Below, piece after piece: positions 23,969 to 34,102 of a DNA stretch of 64,000 nt. This DNA is from Xanthomonas phaseoli pv. phaseoli (GTDB lineage: Bacteria > Pseudomonadota > Gammaproteobacteria > Xanthomonadales > Xanthomonadaceae): NCBI GenBank assembly GCA_022749655.1, contig CP094243.1, positions 2,542,001-2,606,000 of the forward strand, given 5' to 3'. Positions within the stretch are counted from its first letter, which is position 1. Each line of letters starts with the position of its first letter. The notes under the pieces were generated by a model. The model was not told where the DNA came from, did not search any database, and was given only the letters and a program-made list of their open reading frames with translations. The position numbers were made by a program, and so were the translations under genes.

Positions 23969-24424
23969 TTTGTGGCGTTGGGCGCTTAGTTCACGGTTGA
24001 GCACTGTGACGCCACTACTTGAGATTGTGGGAACTAGGGATTTCGTCGGCCAAGTGATGCCGATCGATACGCAGTACGTTGCGTGGGAGGGCGGCTGGCC
24101 AGGATGAAGCGACATGTCTAACTGAGATGCGCCTGCACGGTGCGCAGGCTGTAGTGCAGAACGCGTAAGCGGTCGCTTACTCGATAGAGCAACTGCGTCG
24201 GCGTACATGCTGTTACGCCATTGTTTTTGGTGGTGTATTTCATACGCCTGTTTCATTTCTGGATAAAATTAGAAACCGCGCAAAGGTGGAGTCCGTTTGA
24301 CGTCGCGTAATTCCTTGACGGCGGTTAGGATTTCCCCATTCACAAAGCGCCAGCGATCGGAGATACTCCGTGCCACACCGCATCTCAGCGGTCCAATAGT
24401 AGTTAGGCCGCGGAGGTAAGGCAT
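23969..24424. other. Gene-free interval at the left edge of the accessory island
   Basis: About 455 bases, visibly more AT-rich than the flanking core genes, especially at 24200-24350. No open frame resembles a known protein. It ends in an excellent ribosome binding site, so it should contain a promoter for the truncated gene that follows. Confidence 0.45.
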
Positions 24425-24517
24425 ATGTTTAGCTACTCAGACGAAACGACCATGAAGATCGGATACCCCGTGCTGTCGGAGAACGGCCAGACACCCGGCA
24501 CCATGGGCGTGTCCTAG
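24425..24517 (+). pseudogene. 5' fragment of an unknown gene cut off by an insertion sequence
   Basis: A strong ribosome binding site (GGAGGTAA, 24412-24419) precedes an ATG at 24425. The peptide begins MFSYSDETTMKIGYPVLSEN and about 26 codons are native before the IS boundary at 24505; translation then stops at a TAG inside the IS. I do not recognise the family. By analogy with the intact module at 51.1 kb this could have been the N-terminal domain of the long protein whose remains resume at 27171, but the lack of a target duplication around the IS means the two halves may come from different genes. Confidence 0.6.
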
Positions 24518-25270
24518 ATTTTGTGTAACCGGGCCACAGGCAGGAGACTGCCACCTAACCCGGAGACACCATGAGCCCACGCACACATGAGGTACCCGAC
24601 GAGCTGCTTAGCAGCCTGTTGGTCAACTACACCAAACCCGAGGATCTGATCGGCGAGAACGGCCTGCTCAAGCAGCTGACCAAGCGGTTGGTGGAGCGGG
24701 CGCTGGACGCGGAGATGACCGAACACCTCGGTCATGACAAGCATGAGCCGGTCGCCAACGCGGCCGGCAACACGCGCAACGGACGCAGCCGCAAGACGCT
24801 CAAGGGCGAGTTCGGCGAGCTGCCGATCGAGATTCCGCGTGATCGCCACGGCAGCTTCGCGCCACAGCTGATCCCCAAGCACCAGACCCGCTGGGCCGGC
24901 TTCGATGACAAGATCTTGTCGTTGTACGCGCGCGGCATGACCGTGCGCGAGATCCAGTCGCACCTGGAGGAGATGTACGGCACCGAGGTGTCGCCGAGTC
25001 TGATTTCCTCAGTCACCGATGCGGTCGTCGAGGAGGTCAAGGCGTGGCAGGCGCGGCCACTGGATCCGGTCTATCCGATCGTCTATCTGGACTGCATCCA
25101 CGTCAAAGTGCGCGAGGGCGCGGTGCGGGTCAAGGCGGTGTACCTGGCCATCGGCATCACCATGGGCGGCGAGAAGGAAGTGCTGGGCCTATGGCTGGCG
25201 CAGGCCGAGGGTGCCAAGTTTTGGCTGCAAGTCGTGACGGAGCTACGCAACCGCGGGGTGCAGGACATCT

Positions 25271-25278
25271 TCATTGCC
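25271..25278. repeat. Target-site duplication, left copy
   Basis: TCATTGCC directly before the inner IS end; the same eight bases occur at 26608-26615 directly after its other end. An eight-base duplication is normal for the IS256 family. Confidence 0.92.
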
Positions 25279-26607
25279 GAGCGTGTGCAGAATTTTGTGT
25301 AACCGTGGTTTGGGTTACCGCTGAGGAAGTCGCCCCTCGAACTGGATCGTAAAGCGGTTCAGCGCAGCCTTCCAGTCGCGGATCGGCAGCGTCCATTTCT
25401 TGGTGATGTTGCGCAGAGCCAGGTAGAACAGTTTCATCAAGGCTTCGTCGCTGGGGAACGCGCCGCGGTTCTTGGTCAGCTTGCGCAGGCTCATGTTGAC
25501 CGACTCGATGGCGTTGGTCGTATAGATCACCTTGCGGATCTCCGGTGGGTAGTCGAAGAACGGGATCAGTCGTGACCAATTGCGCCGCCATGACTGGCTG
25601 ATGGGCGGGTACTGGGCGTCCCACTTGGCCTCGAACTCGGTCAGTGCCTGCTCGGCCTCCTCGACGGTGGCGCAGGCGTAAATGCGCTTGAGATCGGCGG
25701 CAACCTCGGCGCGGCGTTTCCACGAGACGTAGTTCAGGCTGTGCCGCACCATGTGCACGATGCACAGCTGCACGGTGGTCTGCGGGAACACCGCCTCGAT
25801 CGCCTCGGGAAACCCCTTCAGGCCATCGACGCAGGCAATGAAGATGTCCTGCACCCCGCGGTTGCGTAGCTCCGTCACGACTTGCAGCCAAAACTTGGCA
25901 CCCTCGGCCTGCGCCAGCCATAGGCCCAGCACTTCCTTCTCGCCGCCCATGGTGATGCCGATGGCCAGGTACACCGCCTTGACCCGCACCGCGCCCTCGC
26001 GCACTTTGACGTGGATGCAGTCCAGATAGACGATCGGATAGACCGGATCCAGTGGCCGCGCCTGCCACGCCTTGACCTCCTCGACGACCGCATCGGTGAC
26101 TGAGGAAATCAGACTCGGCGACACCTCGGTGCCGTACATCTCCTCCAGGTGCGACTGGATCTCGCGCACGGTCATGCCGCGCGCGTACAACGACAAGATC
26201 TTGTCATCGAAGCCGGCCCAGCGGGTCTGGTGCTTGGGGATCAGCTGTGGCGCGAAGCTGCCGTGGCGATCACGCGGAATCTCGATCGGCAGCTCGCCGA
26301 ACTCGCCCTTGAGCGTCTTGCGGCTGCGTCCGTTGCGCGTGTTGCCGGCCGCGTTGGCGACCGGCTCATGCTTGTCATGACCGAGGTGTTCGGTCATCTC
26401 CGCGTCCAGCGCCCGCTCCACCAACCGCTTGGTCAGCTGCTTGAGCAGGCCGTTCTCGCCGATCAGATCCTCGGGTTTGGTGTAGTTGACCAACAGGCTG
26501 CTAAGCAGCTCGTCGGGTACCTCATGTGTGCGTGGGCTCATGGTGTCTCCGGGTTAGGTGGCAGTCTCCTGCCTGTGGCCCGGTTACACAAAATCTAGGA
26601 CACGCCC
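25279..26607 (-). mobile_element. Intact IS256-family insertion sequence nested in an identical copy
   Basis: 1329 bases, inserted in the opposite orientation into the transposase of the outer element. It has both terminal repeats and an 8-base target duplication. Nothing I compared differs between the two copies, so the insertion is recent. Nested inverted copies can form a large hairpin and promote further rearrangement. Confidence 0.95.
25315..26541 (-). CDS. IS256-family (mutator) transposase
   Basis: A 408-residue DDE transposase. The N-terminal DNA-binding region is [20 protein letters not shown] and [20 protein letters not shown]. The catalytic triad is in [24 protein letters not shown] and TNAIESVNMSLRK. 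The C-terminal region ends RFTIQFEGRLPQR. The start is the ATG about 65 bases inside the IS. Full length and probably active. Confidence 0.96.
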   Translation of the reverse strand: MSPRTHEVPDELLSSLLVNYTKPEDLIGENGLLKQLTKRLVERALDAEMTEHLGHDKHEPVANAAGNTRNGRSRKTLKGEFGELPIEIPRDRHGSFAPQLIPKHQTRWAGFDDKILSLYARGMTVREIQSHLEEMYGTEVSPSLISSVTDAVVEEVKAWQARPLDPVYPIVYLDCIHVKVREGAVRVKAVYLAIGITMGGEKEVLGLWLAQAEGAKFWLQVVTELRNRGVQDIFIACVDGLKGFPEAIEAVFPQTTVQLCIVHMVRHSLNYVSWKRRAEVAADLKRIYACATVEEAEQALTEFEAKWDAQYPPISQSWRRNWSRLIPFFDYPPEIRKVIYTTNAIESVNMSLRKLTKNRGAFPSDEALMKLFYLALRNITKKWTLPIRDWKAALNRFTIQFEGRLPQR

Positions 26608-26615
26608 TCATTGCC
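26608..26615. repeat. Target-site duplication, right copy
   Basis: TCATTGCC, matching 25271-25278 on the other side of the inner IS; after it the outer transposase resumes in frame (IACVDGLKG). Confidence 0.92.
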
Positions 26616-27170
26616 TGCGTCGATGGCCTGAAGGGGTTTCCCGAGGCGATCGAGGCGGTGTTCCCGCAGACCACCGTGCAGCTGTGCATCGTGCACATGG
26701 TGCGGCACAGCCTGAACTACGTCTCGTGGAAACGCCGCGCCGAGGTTGCCGCCGATCTCAAGCGCATTTACGCCTGCGCCACCGTCGAGGAGGCCGAGCA
26801 GGCACTGACCGAGTTCGAGGCCAAGTGGGACGCCCAGTACCCGCCCATCAGCCAGTCATGGCGGCGCAATTGGTCACGACTGATCCCGTTCTTCGACTAC
26901 CCACCGGAGATCCGCAAGGTGATCTATACGACCAACGCCATCGAGTCGGTCAACATGAGCCTGCGCAAGCTGACCAAGAACCGCGGCGCGTTCCCCAGCG
27001 ACGAAGCCTTGATGAAACTGTTCTACCTGGCTCTGCGCAACATCACCAAGAAATGGACGCTGCCGATCCGCGACTGGAAGGCTGCGCTGAACCGCTTTAC
27101 GATCCAGTTCGAGGGGCGACTTCCTCAGCGGTAACCCAAACCACGGTTACACAAAATTCTGCACACGCTC

Positions 27171-28899
27171 CCAACTGGCACAGCCGGAGCGAGAAGGCCA
27201 GGCGCAGAGCGAACAAGCAGTCCAGGCGCAGGCGGTGTTGGAAGGGCAACGCCAAGTAGAGCAGCAACGCGAACAAGAAGAACGCGAGCAACAAGAGCGG
27301 CAGTCTCAGGCCAGCCAGCAGCGAGAACTGCAGGAGCGTGAGGAGAGGGATGTCGAGCAACGTCAGGCGCAAGAGCGCCAGGCCGACAGCCAGCAGCGGG
27401 AGCAACAAGACCGCCAGGCTCAAGAAGCAACGCGAACTGAGGTCCAGGAACATCAGGCTCGGCAAGCGCCGCAGCAAGACCCCAGCCAGCACGCCTCGCA
27501 ACAAGCCGATCTTCAGCCGCACGCTCCGACTGCGGCGCTGGCTCAGCAAACGCCACGGACCGAGTTGCCGCAGGAAGACGCGCGTCAGCAGTCAGAAGTC
27601 CAGAATCAATACACAGGCGAACACGTGGCTCCCAACCCACCTGACCCACCAAAGCCGGCGACGGGCCCAGGTGACGCGCAGCCGCGTCAAGCACAAGAAG
27701 CAGAGCACGCGTTCGAACCGCAAGCGGTGCAAAGCCGCGACACCGAGCGGGTTCAAGTGCCTCCATCCGAGGGTCGGGAATCCGGCAATCCACCTTTGCA
27801 AAGCGCACAGGCCGATGCGGTGACCCCGGCGCTGTCTCGCCGGGTGCAAACGCAGCAGGCGGAGATAGAGCAAGCACCGGTCCGCCAGCAAGATGCTGTG
27901 CGTGAGCACGAGGCAGAGCCGGTTCGCGTCATGGCCCCAACAACGCCTGCGACAGCGGACCCGTTGATGGCATCGCAGGCCGCAGCGCTCTCAACTCCTG
28001 AGCAAGAAACCAAGGCCGAGCAGCTCCGTCCCTCAGATTTCTCGCTCACTGAGCATGGGGCGACTGTGCCGCCAGCAGCACACGTTGCGCAGGCACATGA
28101 GCGTTCCTTGGAAGCTAGTGCTGTAAGTCGCTTCCCCGCAGGGTCGGCGGATGCGGAAAACCAGCGCGCCCCATCGACTCCGGTGCAGGACCGCAGCGCC
28201 GCAGACCCGGGTGGCGCTTTGTTTCTGGAAGAGACCATGTGCTCGCTGCGCCAGCTGCAACAGGAGATTGAGGCGGCAGATCGGGAAGACGAACGCTTCC
28301 ACCAGGAATGGAAGGAGTATCGCGACCGTGGAGAACCCTATCCCTTCGCTCGTGACAACGCCCGGAGCACGGACGGCGCGAGCCTCGACGGAGTTCCCGC
28401 AGCGCGAGCAAGCGCGTCGCTCTCCCAGTGAAGCGGCTGAGCAAACCGATGCCTTTCCACCTCTAGCTCAGCGCTTCGCCGGTCCTGGATCAGGGGATGC
28501 GCCAAACGATGCCTCGCAGGTTCAGCGGAAATCCATTACGGGCGACCCGGACGTGGACGAGGTGCTCTACGCACTCGATAGCAAGAACGAGCTGGCGATC
28601 GAGCAGGCCTTGAACCGGGTGGCCAACAGCGCAGCAACGCAGGCGCTGATCAAAAGAGGCAACGAGTTCCTGGAGGCGCAGGCCCAGCAAGAAGCCCAGG
28701 AGCACGTCGCCACACGCCAGGCGCTGGGGATGGATGTCTCAGCTGAGGTCAACACCAGCCGGGGGCCGGTAATGGTGATGACCTTGCCGGAGTTCGCCAA
28801 GGGACCGATGCAGAGCGGTCCCCAAGGTGACGGCGGTGGAGGTGGAGACGGCGGCGGGGAGGAGGAGGAGGAGGCGGTGGTGGTGGGGGCGGTGGTTAG
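27171..28899 (+). pseudogene. Remains of a Gln-rich effector-like protein (module A), truncated and frameshifted
   Basis: The frame is open right from the IS edge (QLAQPEREGQAQSEQ) and continues as a long Gln/Arg/Glu-rich, probably helical stretch to about 27500. A Pro/Ala-rich part follows. The frame shifts by one base somewhere between 28340 and 28430, and a conserved C-terminal domain follows: KSITGDPDVDEVLYALDSKN, ELAIEQALNRVAN, GPVMVMTLPEFAKGP. A second one-base shift in a G run near 28857 hides a poly-Gly tail; corrected, it stops at the TAG at 28897. It is clearly paralogous to the C-terminal half of the 1329-residue protein at 51101. The N-terminal domain has been lost at the IS. Confidence 0.85.
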
Positions 28900-28938
28900 T
28901 CAGAATCTCTTCCATGACCAGCCGAGCTGAGGAGACCT

Positions 28939-29589
28939 ATGGACAGGCAAGACGCCGCCGCAATGGCGGAAATGATGGCGACGTTGAACGCATCCAATAC
29001 GTCTTTGCAAGAGACCATCACGGTGCTGACGACCCTGGTGGCATCCATGCAGCAGCGCGAACAACGGCTGCGCGATGTGGTTGCCGAGCAACTCCAAGTG
29101 CTGCAACGCGCGGCCAGCAGCGCCGATGCCAAGGTCAACCGGGTGCTGGAGAATGCATTGCCGAGGCTGACGCAGCTGACCGATCAGGCGTTGACGCAGA
29201 CGCTGGAACCGGCTGCCAAGCGGTTCAACAAAGAGATGGCACATGCGGACGAGACATTGCAGCAAGCCACTCGACGTTATGCGCAGGCCCAGCAATCCTT
29301 AGAAACACGGATCACACGGCGCATGTGGATCGCATCGGCCACGATGCTCTTGGCAGGCATTTTGGGGCTGGGTGCGGTGGCTTACTCGTTTGGGAACATC
29401 AACGAAAAGAAGGCCGAACTCGCGCAGCTTCGGGCCTCAATCGATTACCTGGATCGCGTGTCGCGTGCCGACTTGGCTCCCTGTGGCGAAGGCCGGCTCT
29501 GTGGCACCTTCGAGAAGAACGGGCCGCGTTACGGCAACCAGAGGCAATACAGAGCGATCAATCTGCGCGCGACATCAGATTCGCAATGA
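28939..29589 (+). CDS. Coiled-coil single-membrane-segment protein, module A partner
   Basis: A 216-residue protein with ribosome binding site CTGAGGAGAC before the ATG. Residues 1-120 are predicted coiled coil (MQQREQRLRDVVAEQLQVLQ, NALPRLTQLTDQALTQTLEP). One membrane helix lies near 133-155 (RMWIASATMLLAGILGLGAV), then a short tail with the conserved motif PCGEGRLCGTFEKNGPRYGN. The two Cys could form a disulfide if the tail is periplasmic. A paralogue occupies the same position after the long protein at 51.1-55.1 kb. Function unknown; because it accompanies the constant C-terminal domain and not a particular toxin domain, I suspect an adaptor or chaperone over an immunity protein. Confidence 0.8.
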   Translation: MDRQDAAAMAEMMATLNASNTSLQETITVLTTLVASMQQREQRLRDVVAEQLQVLQRAASSADAKVNRVLENALPRLTQLTDQALTQTLEPAAKRFNKEMAHADETLQQATRRYAQAQQSLETRITRRMWIASATMLLAGILGLGAVAYSFGNINEKKAELAQLRASIDYLDRVSRADLAPCGEGRLCGTFEKNGPRYGNQRQYRAINLRATSDSQ

Positions 29590-29827
29590 TGCGACGTCGT
29601 TATTACAGCGACGTGCTTGCGCGCGATCTGGTCGACCGATACGCCTCATTGCGTGCGATCGCACGCCTAAGCGGCTCATCGAACTCGTCTACCACATCCG
29701 GCAAATGCCAATGCCAACCGGGTCGACGCAATGCGTTGCACTGCAGTCAGATGCAACGCACCCGCCACTCGCTTCACGCAGTGGTGTCCACCAAGCATGC
29801 GCGCAACGCGCACACCCTCTCGATGGC

Positions 29828-31104
29828 TCACAAATTCCAATCGATCCGCATGCCCGCAATCAACGCGTTCTTCAGATCGTTGGTGCGCGTGGGTTCGTTG
29901 AACTGGTCGGGGTTGATGACGTAGTGCAGGTTCGGGGCGATGCGCAGGCGCTTGGTGACCTGGATGCCGTAGCTCAGCTCCATCATGATCTGGTTGTCGG
30001 CTGGGGTGCCGGTGCCGCCGGCGGAGGCGCGCGCCAGGCGCAGGTTTTCGATCGCTTCGTCGCTGTATTTCTGCTGCGTGATCACGAAGGCGATGTTGTC
30101 CTGCGGGCGGCTGGCGAAGGTGCCTTTCTGCACCAGGCCGAGCTGGATGAAATGGTCCTCGATGGCCTGGCCGCCGGTGCTCTTGAGCACGGCACCGAAC
30201 ACGGTCAGGCCACGCGTGCCCGACGGGTCGGGATTGGTGACCTGCTGTTCGAAGCGTGCGAACAGGCCCGAGCGGCCCTGCTTGTTCTCATACCCCAGGC
30301 CGCTCAGCACGGCCGGGTTGCCGTTGCGGTCGCGCAGCGGATCGGTGTAGTCGGAGTTGTCCTGCCAGCCACCGAGTTCGTACATCGCGGCCATGCTGCC
30401 GTCGCCGCCCTTGTTCTTGTAGCCCACGGCGTAGGGCACCACCACGCCGGTGGTGTCGTTGGTGCTCCAGTTCAGGCCGTGCTGGCCGCCCTGCGCCTGG
30501 ATGGGGTTGACCTCGTAGGCGCCGACATGCAGATAGACCTTCGGTGTGGCCCAGGCGGTGGCATGCGCGGCCCAGCTGGAGACCGGCCAGTAGGTGAAGT
30601 TGCTGGTACGGAAGACGAAGGTGGGGTTGCCGCAGGCCGAATTACCCTGAAAGTACTGGCACAGGTCCGAGCCGAGGAAGTGGATGTTGGCCACGCTGCG
30701 GCCGGCTTCCAGTTCCAGGCGGTCGTTGAAGAGCTTCTGCAGCAGGGTGAAGTTGGCCAGGCGGGTGCCCTGGCCGCCGTAGATTTCCTGCACCGAGGTG
30801 CTGTTGCCGATGCTGCTGTTGGCCAGGTTGGTGCCGTGGCGGTTGGTGATGTACAGCTTCACCGTGGCGCCGTTCCAGCCGAACAGGCGGTCCATGTCGA
30901 CATCGGTGCCGACCATCAACTGGCCGGCGTAGGCGTCGCCGCTCTTGCGGCCGCCGTCGATCATCGAGGCGGCTTCGCCGGTGTAGCCCAACTTGAGCTT
31001 GAAGGCGTCGGCGGCGTCCTGCGCGTGGGCGAGCGGGGCAAGTGCCAGGGTCAGCGACAGGCACAACAGGCGGGGGCGGGCACGGCGGGGGCGAGGGCGG
31101 TCAT
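29828..31104 (-). CDS. oprB: OprB-family carbohydrate porin, frameshifted in the signal peptide
   Basis: Outer-membrane sugar porin. The mature protein begins after AHAQDAADAFKLKLGYTGEAAS and contains the OprB-like segments YGGQGTRLANFTLLQKLFND, VFRTSNFTYWPVSSWA, YVINPDQFNEPTRTND and the C-terminal ALIAGMRIDWNL. In the first codons one C appears missing near 31094-31097: starting at the ATG at 31102-31104 and adding it gives MTAPRPRRARPRLLCLSLTL, a good signal peptide. It follows fruA on the same strand and probably admits fructose or related sugars for that system. About 425 residues. Confidence 0.9.
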
Positions 31105-31276
31105 GGCAGGACTCCGGACAAAGGGCGTGGCCGTGGTGGCGAACGCGACAACACGTGGGTGGGCAAGCCGCTGGCAGCGCACCTGGGTGCGCGTGCAGCG
31201 GTGAAGCAGGTCAGGGGCGCGCGGGAAAACTCGGGCGCGTCAGGTGCGGCGGCAGGTTCATGCCGCCGTGGATGCC

Positions 31277-32994
31277 TCAGGCGACGACGTCGGTCACCGG
31301 CTTCTTGAGCAGGCGCAGCGCGATGGCCGTGACCACGACGCCGACCACCAGGGCCAGCACGTAGTTGAGCAGGTGGGTGACCGCGTTGGGATTTAGCACG
31401 AAGATGCCGCCGTGGGGGCCTTCAATTCGGCACCGGCGGTCATCGAGATGGCGCCGGCCACGGCCGAGCCGATCACCAGCGCCGGGATGGTGCGCAACGG
31501 GTCGCGCGCAGCGTACGGGATGGCGCCTTCGGTGACGAAGGCCAGCCCGAGCACGCCGGCCGCGGTGGCCGATCCGCGTTCTTCGGCGGTGAAGCGGTTG
31601 CGGAACACCCAGGTCGCCAGCGCGATGCCCAGCGGCGGGGTCATGCCGGCGACCATGGCGGCGGCCATCGGGGTATAGACCTGGCTGGCGATCAGGCCGG
31701 TGGAGAACGCATAGGCCGCCTTGTTGACCGGCCCGCCCATGTCGAAGGCCATCATGCCGCCAAGCAACAGGCCCAGCAGCAGTGCGCTGCTGCCGTGCAT
31801 GCCGCGCAGCCAGGCGGTGAGCCAGGCCAGCAGGTCGGCTACCGGCTGGCCGAACACGTACATCATCGCCAGCCCGACCAGCAGGGTGCCCAGCACCGGC
31901 AGGATCAGCACCGGCTTGAGGCCTTCCAGGTTGCGCGGCAGCTTGATATAGCGGTTGAGCGCAGCCACGCCGTAGCCGGCGATGAAGCCGGCAATGATCC
32001 CGCCGAGGAAACCGGCGTTGAGATTGGCCGCGACCAGGCCCCCGATCATGCCGGGCGCGATGCCCGGGCGATCGGCGATGGAGTAGGCGATATAGCCGGC
32101 CAGGGCCGGCACCATCAGGGTGAAGCCGGCCTTGGCGCCAATCTGGAACAGCGACCAGGCCAGGGTGCCCTGGTGCGCATCGTCGCCGGCGTAGATACCG
32201 CCGAGCGCAAATGCCAGCGCGATCAGCAGGCCGCCGGCAGTGACGAACGGCAGCATGAACGAGACGCCGGTCATCAGATGCTTGTAGGCGCCGGTGCGGC
32301 CCTTGCTCGCGGTGGCGCTGGCGGGCGTGGCGCCGCCCTGCACGCTGGCGTCGGCCAGGGCCTTGTTGATCAGCGCCGGGCCATCGTTGATCGCCGGCTT
32401 GGTGCCGCTCTTGAACACGCGCTTGCCGCCGAAGCGGGCCAGGTCGACCTCGCGGTCGGCCGCGATGATGACCACGTCTGCTGCGCGGATTTCGTCGTCG
32501 GTGAGTGCGTCCTGCGCACCCACCGAGCCCTGGGTTTCCACCCGCATCTGGTAGCCGAGCTTCTTGGCGGCTTGCTGCAGGCCCTCGGCGGCCATGAAGG
32601 TGTGCGCGATGCCGGTAGGGCAGGAGGTGATGGCCACGATGCGCTTGCTGCCGCTGGCGGTGCCGCCGGGATTGCCGGCGACGGCCGGGTCGGCGTGTGC
32701 GGCCAGCTTGCCGATCGCAGCCGCCGGATCGTCAAGCACCGCGCCCAGGCTCAGGCGCACCAGTTGCGCATCGCCAAAGCGGGCGGTATCGACGTCGGCG
32801 TCGCCGACCACCAGGACCTGGGTGGCGGCGTTGGCGAGTTCGCCCGGCAAGGCGCCGAGCACGCCCTGGTCGCTGCGGATTTCGATCGTCACGCGGCGGC
32901 CGGCGGCAGTGGCCGCGCGGCGCAGCGCTTCGGCCGCCAGGACGGCTTCGGTACTGCGTTCGCCAGCGGCGATGACCACGATGGAAGAGGACAT
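31277..32994 (-). CDS. fruA: PTS fructose-specific EIIBC component, frameshifted near the C-terminus
   Basis: Inner-membrane transporter that phosphorylates fructose to fructose-1-phosphate on entry. An N-terminal degenerate IIB-like domain (residues 1-105) precedes the active IIB domain with the phospho-Cys in [19 protein letters not shown]. The IIC membrane domain from about residue 235 contains [30 protein letters not shown] and [14 protein letters not shown]. The first frame ends [11 protein letters not shown]; the true C-terminus ([20 protein letters not shown] onward) is in another frame to the TGA at 31277-31279. One C missing from a run near 31408 explains it. About 573 residues after correction. 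Confidence 0.95.
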
Positions 32995-33145
32995 GGCAAA
33001 ACTCCTGCTGTGTTGCGGTCGCCGGTGTCGCCGGCGGGGAATTTCAAGCGTTATGCGTGGCGGTGATGCGCGCGATCTGCCGCCGTCTGCGACTGCCAGC
33101 CAGACGAACGCCTGGGTGCATGCATCGGCAGCGGCGAATGGCTGC

Positions 33146-34102
33146 TCATGACAGTGCTTCGATCACCACATCGGTTGCGGCGCGGCGCACGCCCTCTGGC
33201 GTAATCCGGCGCGCATCGCCGCTTTCCAGCCGGCACATCGAAAACGCCGTGGCCAGCCGTGCGCACTGCTCCAGCGTGGTCGCGGCATCGAGCGAGGCGG
33301 CGGCCAGACCGGCCACCATCGCATCGCCTGCGCCCACGCTGCTGCCGTGCGCCAGGCGAGGCGGGCGGGCGATCAACCGCTGGTCGCGTTGCACGAACAG
33401 GGCGCCTTCGGTGCCCATCGAAATGACCACCAACTGGATGCCGCGGGCGATCAGTTCGTGCGCGGCGGCGCTGAGTGCGCCGCGGTCGTTCAACGGGCGG
33501 CCGGTCCAGGCTGCGAGTTCGTCGCGATTGGGCTTGACCGCATACGGCAGCGCCTCGCGTGCGGCATCCAGCGCCCTCGCCAGCGGCATGCCGCTGGTAT
33601 CCAGCAGCACGCGCGCACCGGCAGCGCTGGCCTGGGCCTGCAATTGCGCCCAGCTGTCGTCCGGCAGCCCGGCCGGCAGGCTGCCCGACAGCACCACCGG
33701 CAGGCCGGGGCGCAGCAGCGGGGCGAGATGATCGGCCACGCCTTGCAGATGCGCAGGCCCTAAGCGCAGGCCGGGCAGGTTGATGTCGGTGGTGTCGTTG
33801 CTGCGCGCGTCGACCAACTTGAGATTGGTGCGGGTTTCGCCGGCCATGCGCTGGCAGTGATCGGCGATGCCGCGTTCGCGGAACAGTGCTTCGAACACGC
33901 CGGCGTTGCCGACCCCGAGCACGCCCAGCGCGGCCACCTGGCTGCCCCAGTCGGCCAGGCACGCGGCCACATTGATGCCCTTGCCGCCGGCATCGTTGCG
34001 CACGCTGCTGGCGCGGTGCACGGCGCCCGGCTGCAGGTGCTCGAGCTGGATGGTCTGGTCGATCGCCGGGTTCAGCGTGACGGTGATGGCCTGCAGGCTC
34101 AT
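33146..34102 (-). CDS. fruK: 1-phosphofructokinase
   Basis: Phosphorylates fructose-1-phosphate to fructose-1,6-bisphosphate. A PfkB-family kinase of 318 residues starting [18 protein letters not shown] at 34102. Signatures: [16 protein letters not shown] for the sugar and [15 protein letters not shown] containing the catalytic Asp and anion hole. The ATG overlaps the fruB TGA by four bases, so expression is coupled. fruA follows after 151 bases. Confidence 0.96.
   Translation of the reverse strand: MSLQAITVTLNPAIDQTIQLEHLQPGAVHRASSVRNDAGGKGINVAACLADWGSQVAALGVLGVGNAGVFEALFRERGIADHCQRMAGETRTNLKLVDARSNDTTDINLPGLRLGPAHLQGVADHLAPLLRPGLPVVLSGSLPAGLPDDSWAQLQAQASAAGARVLLDTSGMPLARALDAAREALPYAVKPNRDELAAWTGRPLNDRGALSAAAHELIARGIQLVVISMGTEGALFVQRDQRLIARPPRLAHGSSVGAGDAMVAGLAAASLDAATTLEQCARLATAFSMCRLESGDARRITPEGVRRAATDVVIEALS

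Larger units (their letters stand above)
24571..27134 (+). pseudogene. IS256-family transposase split by the nested IS
   Basis: Mutator-type DDE transposase. Codons 1-236 lie at 24571-25278 and the remainder at 26616-27134; joining them gives the same 408 residues as the intact copy on the other strand. The first catalytic Asp ([13 protein letters not shown]) is in the left half. The second Asp (ACVDGLKGFPEAI) and the Glu (TTNAIESVNMSLRK) are in the right half, so neither part can be active alone. As it stands the left frame ends shortly after entering the inner IS. Confidence 0.93.
24505..27170 (+). mobile_element. IS256-family insertion sequence, interrupted by a second identical copy
   Basis: A 1329-base element (2666 bases minus the inserted 1329-base copy and one 8-base duplication). 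The left end starts GGGCGTGTCC at 24505 and the right end is the complement of GAGCGTGTGC at 27170. The 26-base terminal inverted repeats match at about 21 positions and end in TTTTGTGTAACC. The flanks GGCACCAT (left) and CCAACTGG (right) are not duplications of each other, so this copy has lost its original partner flank through deletion or recombination. Confidence 0.93.

Noticed and set aside
27235..28431. Reading the Gln-rich frame after the IS as a complete gene with its own start
   Set aside because: The frame is open back to the IS edge, aligns with the middle of the larger paralogue and has no ribosome binding site at the nominal start, so it is a truncated remnant.
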